A stretch of 15,934 nt of DNA from contig DBBD01000126.1 of the NCBI GenBank assembly GCA_002292015.1, positions 654-16,587 of the forward strand. The letters are read 5' to 3'. The position numbers and the translations under genes were made by a program. Shown here piece after piece: positions 13,271-15,934 of this stretch (the stretch's first letter is position 1; the number at the start of each line of letters is the position of its first letter). Source of the DNA: Firmicutes bacterium UBA993. Its GTDB lineage: Bacteria; Bacillota; Dethiobacteria; DTU022. The notes beneath the pieces were generated by a model, which searched no databases, had not been told where the DNA came from, and worked only from the letters and a program-made list of their open reading frames with translations.

Positions 13271-15127
13271 ATGCTTGAAGAACTGAAAAAAAGGGTCAGC
13301 CGCTTTCCTGATCTTCCGGGTGTATACCTGCTAAAAGATCAGCAGGACCGGATCATTTACGTTGGCAAAGCCGGTTCACTGCGCAAGAGGGTTCGTTCAT
13401 ACCTGGCTGCCAAGGTCGATTTTTCTCCGCGCCTCCGTTCGCTTCAAAGGCAGCTGGCCAAGATCGACTACCTGGTTACTGACAGCGAGGTCGAGGCTCT
13501 GATCCTCGAGTGTAACCTGATCAAAGAATACCGGCCCCGCTTTAATGTCAACCTGAAAGACGACAAGGATTATCCTTACCTGCTGATCACTCCTGAGCTT
13601 TACCCGCGCTTGGAACTGCTGCGCCTGTCGCAGAAAGGTTCGCGCCGGGCGCGCTTTGCTGCATACCCGGGCCGGGCCGAACGCCGGTTTGGACCCTATA
13701 CAGATGTCGGTTCCGTCCGGGAAACACTGCTTTTTCTTGGCACCATTTTCCCCCTGCGCCGCTGCCGCCAGCCGCTGGACGGTAACCCGACAAAAGAAAG
13801 GCCCTGCCTTAATTACCAGATGAAACGCTGCCTGGCGCCCTGCCGCGGCGAAGAAGTGGTTAGCCCGGCAGAATATGGCCAGGTTGTGCTGCAGATTGTG
13901 CTCTTCTTAGAGGGGCGGCATGGCGAACTTAAAAAGTCCCTGCAAAGGGAGATGGAAAAAGCTGCTTCCGATCAGCAGTTTGAAAGGGCCGCCGCCCTTC
14001 GGGACCGACTACTGTCTTTGCAGCGGGTAGTCGGGCAGCAGCAGAAGGTGCTGCTGGCGGAGGGTAGCCCCGACCGCGATATCCTGGCCCTGGCGCGCAG
14101 GGGCCAGGATGCTGCCGTTCACCTCTTTATGGTCCGGGATGGCAAGATGCTTAGCCAGAAGCACTTTAAGCTGACCGGCGCCGAAGACCTAGAAGATCCG
14201 GAGGTGCTGGCCTCGTTTGTTAAATCCTATTACAACCTGGTTGAAGTCCCCCCTGCGGAAATCCTGTTCAGCACCGATCCTTCTGATGCAGAACTGCTTT
14301 CGGCCTGGCTTGCAACAAAGGCCGGCTGTAGGGTGGTCAAACTGCGGTCGCCTAAAAGGGGCAGCTTGCGCAAACTGGTTAACTTAGCAGAGCGCAATGC
14401 TCTCTTAAAGCTGGATGAAGATGCTGCCGCACGGTTACGTCGGACCGAAGAACCGCTTCAGGAACTGGGTCGACTGCTCGGCAACGACCGGGCTCCGGAA
14501 CGGATTGAGGCTTACGACATCTCGCACCTGGGCGGGGAAGCCGCCTCCGGGGCGATGGTTGTTTTTAAATACGGTGAGGCCGACAAGGGGGAATATCGCC
14601 GTTTTAGCATCAAAAAAGCAGCGCCGGGTGATGACTATGCTGCCCTAACCGAAATGCTGCAGCGGCGGGCAGAAAGCGCCGCGAAAAGGGCACTTCCCGA
14701 CCTGCTCTTGATCGACGGGGGCAAGGGCCAGTTGACCACGGTGGTCGAAGCCCTGCGCGGCAGCCCGTTGGAAGAAGTCCCGGTCGCTGCCCTGGCCAAG
14801 GATCCGGATCGCCTTTTCCTGGCCGGCGCTTCACTGCCGGTGGTGCTGCCGGCGGATAATACCACGCTGCAGCTGCTCCAGCGCATCAGGAACGAAGCGC
14901 ATCGTTTTGCGGTAAGCGGCCACCGCACGCGCAAAAGCCGCAGCGCCCTCCATTCCCGTCTTGAGAATATACCGGGTATCGGGCCGGCAAAAAGAGCAGC
15001 CCTGCTCGAAGCATTTGGCAGTATCGAACGGGTACGGCAGGCCGACATCGACGAGCTGGCCGGGGTGCCGGGTATCAACCGTGCCCTGGCTGAAAAAATT
15101 TACGCAGCAGGCCGCGCCAGGCTTTAA
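13271..15127 (+). CDS. uvrC: Excinuclease ABC subunit C, UvrC (618 aa)
   Basis: This is the dual-incision nuclease of nucleotide excision repair. The N-terminal GIY-YIG domain (Y19 in GVYLLKD, Y30-V-G, R38/R42 region, E in LILECNLIKEYRPRFN) makes the 3' cut. Four cysteines C165, C179, C187 and C191 match the cluster that binds an iron-sulfur centre in E. coli UvrC (C154, C166, C174, C178), with identical spacing for the last three. A UVR domain follows (about 215-245, FERAAALRDRL) and binds UvrB. The RNase H-like 5' nuclease has AYDISHL, LLIDGGKGQL and NEAHRFA, carrying the Asp/Asp/His residues, and a C-terminal helix-hairpin-helix pair (IPGIGPAKRAALLEAFGS, VPGINRALAEKIY) binds DNA. The start is ATG 13271 with GAGGG about 8 nt upstream. 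It is the last gene of the operon, and I see no strong terminator after it. Confidence 0.98.
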   Translation: MLEELKKRVSRFPDLPGVYLLKDQQDRIIYVGKAGSLRKRVRSYLAAKVDFSPRLRSLQRQLAKIDYLVTDSEVEALILECNLIKEYRPRFNVNLKDDKDYPYLLITPELYPRLELLRLSQKGSRRARFAAYPGRAERRFGPYTDVGSVRETLLFLGTIFPLRRCRQPLDGNPTKERPCLNYQMKRCLAPCRGEEVVSPAEYGQVVLQIVLFLEGRHGELKKSLQREMEKAASDQQFERAAALRDRLLSLQRVVGQQQKVLLAEGSPDRDILALARRGQDAAVHLFMVRDGKMLSQKHFKLTGAEDLEDPEVLASFVKSYYNLVEVPPAEILFSTDPSDAELLSAWLATKAGCRVVKLRSPKRGSLRKLVNLAERNALLKLDEDAAARLRRTEEPLQELGRLLGNDRAPERIEAYDISHLGGEAASGAMVVFKYGEADKGEYRRFSIKKAAPGDDYAALTEMLQRRAESAAKRALPDLLLIDGGKGQLTTVVEALRGSPLEEVPVAALAKDPDRLFLAGASLPVVLPADNTTLQLLQRIRNEAHRFAVSGHRTRKSRSALHSRLENIPGIGPAKRAALLEAFGSIERVRQADIDELAGVPGINRALAEKIYAAGRARL

Positions 15128-15224
15128 AAAGACAGCGGAAAGACACCGTCTGCTGTCCCCGGTCCCATACAGATCCCCGCCGGCTTTAAATAATTTTTCA
15201 TGCGTTAGCTCTGCTCGGATCAAT

Positions 15225-15240
15225 GGATTGCGGATTGCGG
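15225..15240 (+). repeat. Tandem GGATTGC heptamer (2.3 copies)
   Basis: GGATTGC at 15225-15231 and 15232-15238 are exact head-to-tail copies, followed by GG. It lies in the uvrC downstream gap (15128-15412). It may be a slippage-prone mini-repeat; nothing links it to a function. Confidence 0.5.
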
Positions 15241-15258
15241 AATTCCTTTGCTCAAATC

Positions 15259-15267
15259 TGCTATAAT
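15259..15267 (+). promoter_or_regulatory. Extended -10 promoter for the last gene
   Basis: TGCTATAAT (TATAAT at 15262-15267) is identical in its nine bases to the uvrB promoter element. No good -35 is visible at the expected distance (GGAATT at 15239-15244). It would start a transcript near 15274 with a leader of about 140 nt before ATG 15413. Confidence 0.65.
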
Positions 15268-15279
15268 AACAGGCAGTAT

Positions 15280-15345
15280 CTGTCTTCTTGCTATATCTTG
15301 TTTGCACCAACCTGTATAGTATGCAGGAAAGACGGATGTCTTTTT
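15280..15345 (+). promoter_or_regulatory. Possible attenuator in the leader of the last gene
   Basis: AAAGAC (15328-15333) pairs with GTCTTT (15338-15343) and runs into a T-stretch to 15345, forming a weak terminator-like hairpin. An upstream segment, 15280-15291 (CTGTCTTCTTGC), can instead pair with 15323-15335 (GCAGGAAAGACGG) over 12 pairs with one bulge, which would remove the terminator's left arm. A near-palindrome at 15311-15327 (CCTGTATAGTATGCAGG) competes with that pairing. The alternative folds are visible; control of transcription is inference, and I recognise no known riboswitch class. Confidence 0.35.
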
Positions 15346-15412
15346 GACCCTAATTATTTAAAAAGCTATTCTTCCTGTGGACAACTATACTTTTTGGAGG
15401 AGAACCGCAATA

Positions 15413-15934
15413 ATGGAGCTAATAATTGAGCAAATAGCTGAATTACAAGTATTAAATCAAATTGGGCTGGCCATGTTCTTATTAATTCCCCTGGTTCTGA
15501 TCGCCAGAACGGTGGTGGCCGGCACTTACTATTCCGCTATATTAATCATTGTAGTATTTGGTCTCGCTATGGGCCATATATTAGTTGCAACCGGAATAGA
15601 TGAGCCAGGGTTGGCCGGATTCCCAATCATTGGCTTAATTAGCGGAACCATAGTAATTGTATTAACCGGAACCTTTTTTTCCGGTGGTCAGGAATTGCGT
15701 AAGCTGTTCGGTAGCAAAAAAATGGAATCCGACCAAACGTTCATTCCCTCAGAGGAAGAAGCAATTTTGGGTACGAAGAGAACTCAGCTGTTTTCTATTT
15801 TCAGAACCTTTTTCCTGTTACTGGGCCTGGGAACCTTATCCCGCCTGATACTTGGTGACAATGAAGGCTATTTAAGCCCGTATTATCCAATTATCGCGTA
15901 CATTGGTTTACTGGGAAGCCTCATTATTATCGAC
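15413..15934 (+). CDS. Unrecognised multi-pass membrane protein (N-terminal 174 residues, 3' end cut by window)
   Basis: The frame is open from ATG 15413 to the window end, with GGAGGAG (15396-15402) 10 nt upstream. The fragment has about five hydrophobic segments: residues about 17-36, 40-58, 66-90, 128-147 and 156-174. Between the third and fourth is a hydrophilic loop of about 35 residues (ELRKLFGSKKMESDQTFIPSEEEAILGTKRT). The early glycine-rich membrane stretches (GFPIIGLISGTIVIVLTGTFFSGG) are in the style of secondary transporters, but I cannot name a family. Codon use differs from the uvr genes: 12 TTA leucine and 7 ATA isoleucine codons in 174, against CTG and ATC dominance upstream. 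This suggests a different history or weaker expression. It has its own promoter and leader and is probably not part of the uvr operon. Confidence 0.75.
   Translation, partial: MELIIEQIAELQVLNQIGLAMFLLIPLVLIARTVVAGTYYSAILIIVVFGLAMGHILVATGIDEPGLAGFPIIGLISGTIVIVLTGTFFSGGQELRKLFGSKKMESDQTFIPSEEEAILGTKRTQLFSIFRTFFLLLGLGTLSRLILGDNEGYLSPYYPIIAYIGLLGSLIIID

Noticed and set aside
15131..15157. GACAGC/GCTGTC inverted repeat after uvrC as the operon terminator
   Set aside because: Only a 6-bp stem with a long loop, followed by CCCCGG with no T-tract.
15223..15429. 68-codon + strand frame rich in Cys in the uvrC downstream gap
   Set aside because: It spans the TATAAT box and the leader and overlaps the start of the membrane-protein gene in another frame; no SD. 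A leader peptide cannot be excluded but nothing supports it.

Overview
The window reads as a chromosomal segment of a Bacillota (Firmicutes) bacterium, most likely a Clostridia-type lineage of moderately high GC. The clues are strong AGGAGG-type ribosome binding sites, three TTG start codons (ftsE, uvrB, uvrA), and a gene order ftsE-ftsX / wall hydrolase / ctpA / MinJ-like PDZ protein / uvrB-uvrA. That order parallels the Bacillus subtilis ftsEX-ctpB-minJ-uvrBA neighbourhood. All main genes are on the + strand. I see no rRNA, tRNA, CRISPR array, phage gene or transposase gene, so this is mostly a core-genome region.

Layout. Positions 1-236 are the end of a split (C-terminal subunit) transketolase. 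Positions 386-1381 encode a class I ketol-acid reductoisomerase with an unusual cofactor loop and an unusual leader. Positions 1506-4451 are a cell-division/wall unit: FtsE ATPase, FtsX membrane protein, and a secreted coiled-coil M23 (LytM) peptidase, closed by an intrinsic terminator at 4526-4550. Positions 4659-7523 hold a second unit with its own TATAAT box: a CtpA/CtpB-type S41 protease with PDZ and peptidoglycan-binding domains, then a polytopic PDZ protein resembling MinJ. Positions 7726-8298 encode a GDT1/UPF0016 cation exporter. Positions 8387-15127 are a complete uvrB-uvrA-uvrC nucleotide-excision-repair operon behind an extended -10 promoter. From about 15128 the sequence turns AT-rich: a leader with an extended -10 box and a possible attenuator precedes the first 174 codons of an unrecognised membrane protein that runs off the window.

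How the genes work together. FtsEX is known to couple ATP hydrolysis at the division site to activation of a periplasmic or extracytoplasmic wall hydrolase. Here the adjacent M23 protein has the right form (signal peptide, long coiled coil, intact zinc site) to be that client. The S41 protease and the MinJ-like protein next door are plausible partners in wall-enzyme turnover and division-site placement. UvrA, UvrB and UvrC together form the whole damage recognition and dual-incision machinery.

The least ordinary signals are non-coding or at residue level. They are (i) a long hairpin lying between a perfect Shine-Dalgarno and the ilvC start codon, (ii) a ketol-acid reductoisomerase whose NADPH-phosphate-binding loop residues are replaced, (iii) REP-like palindromic repeats arranged as the same partial-plus-full doublet in two intergenic gaps, and (iv) a possible terminator/antiterminator leader before the last gene. 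I did not find a convincing wholly new multi-gene system.
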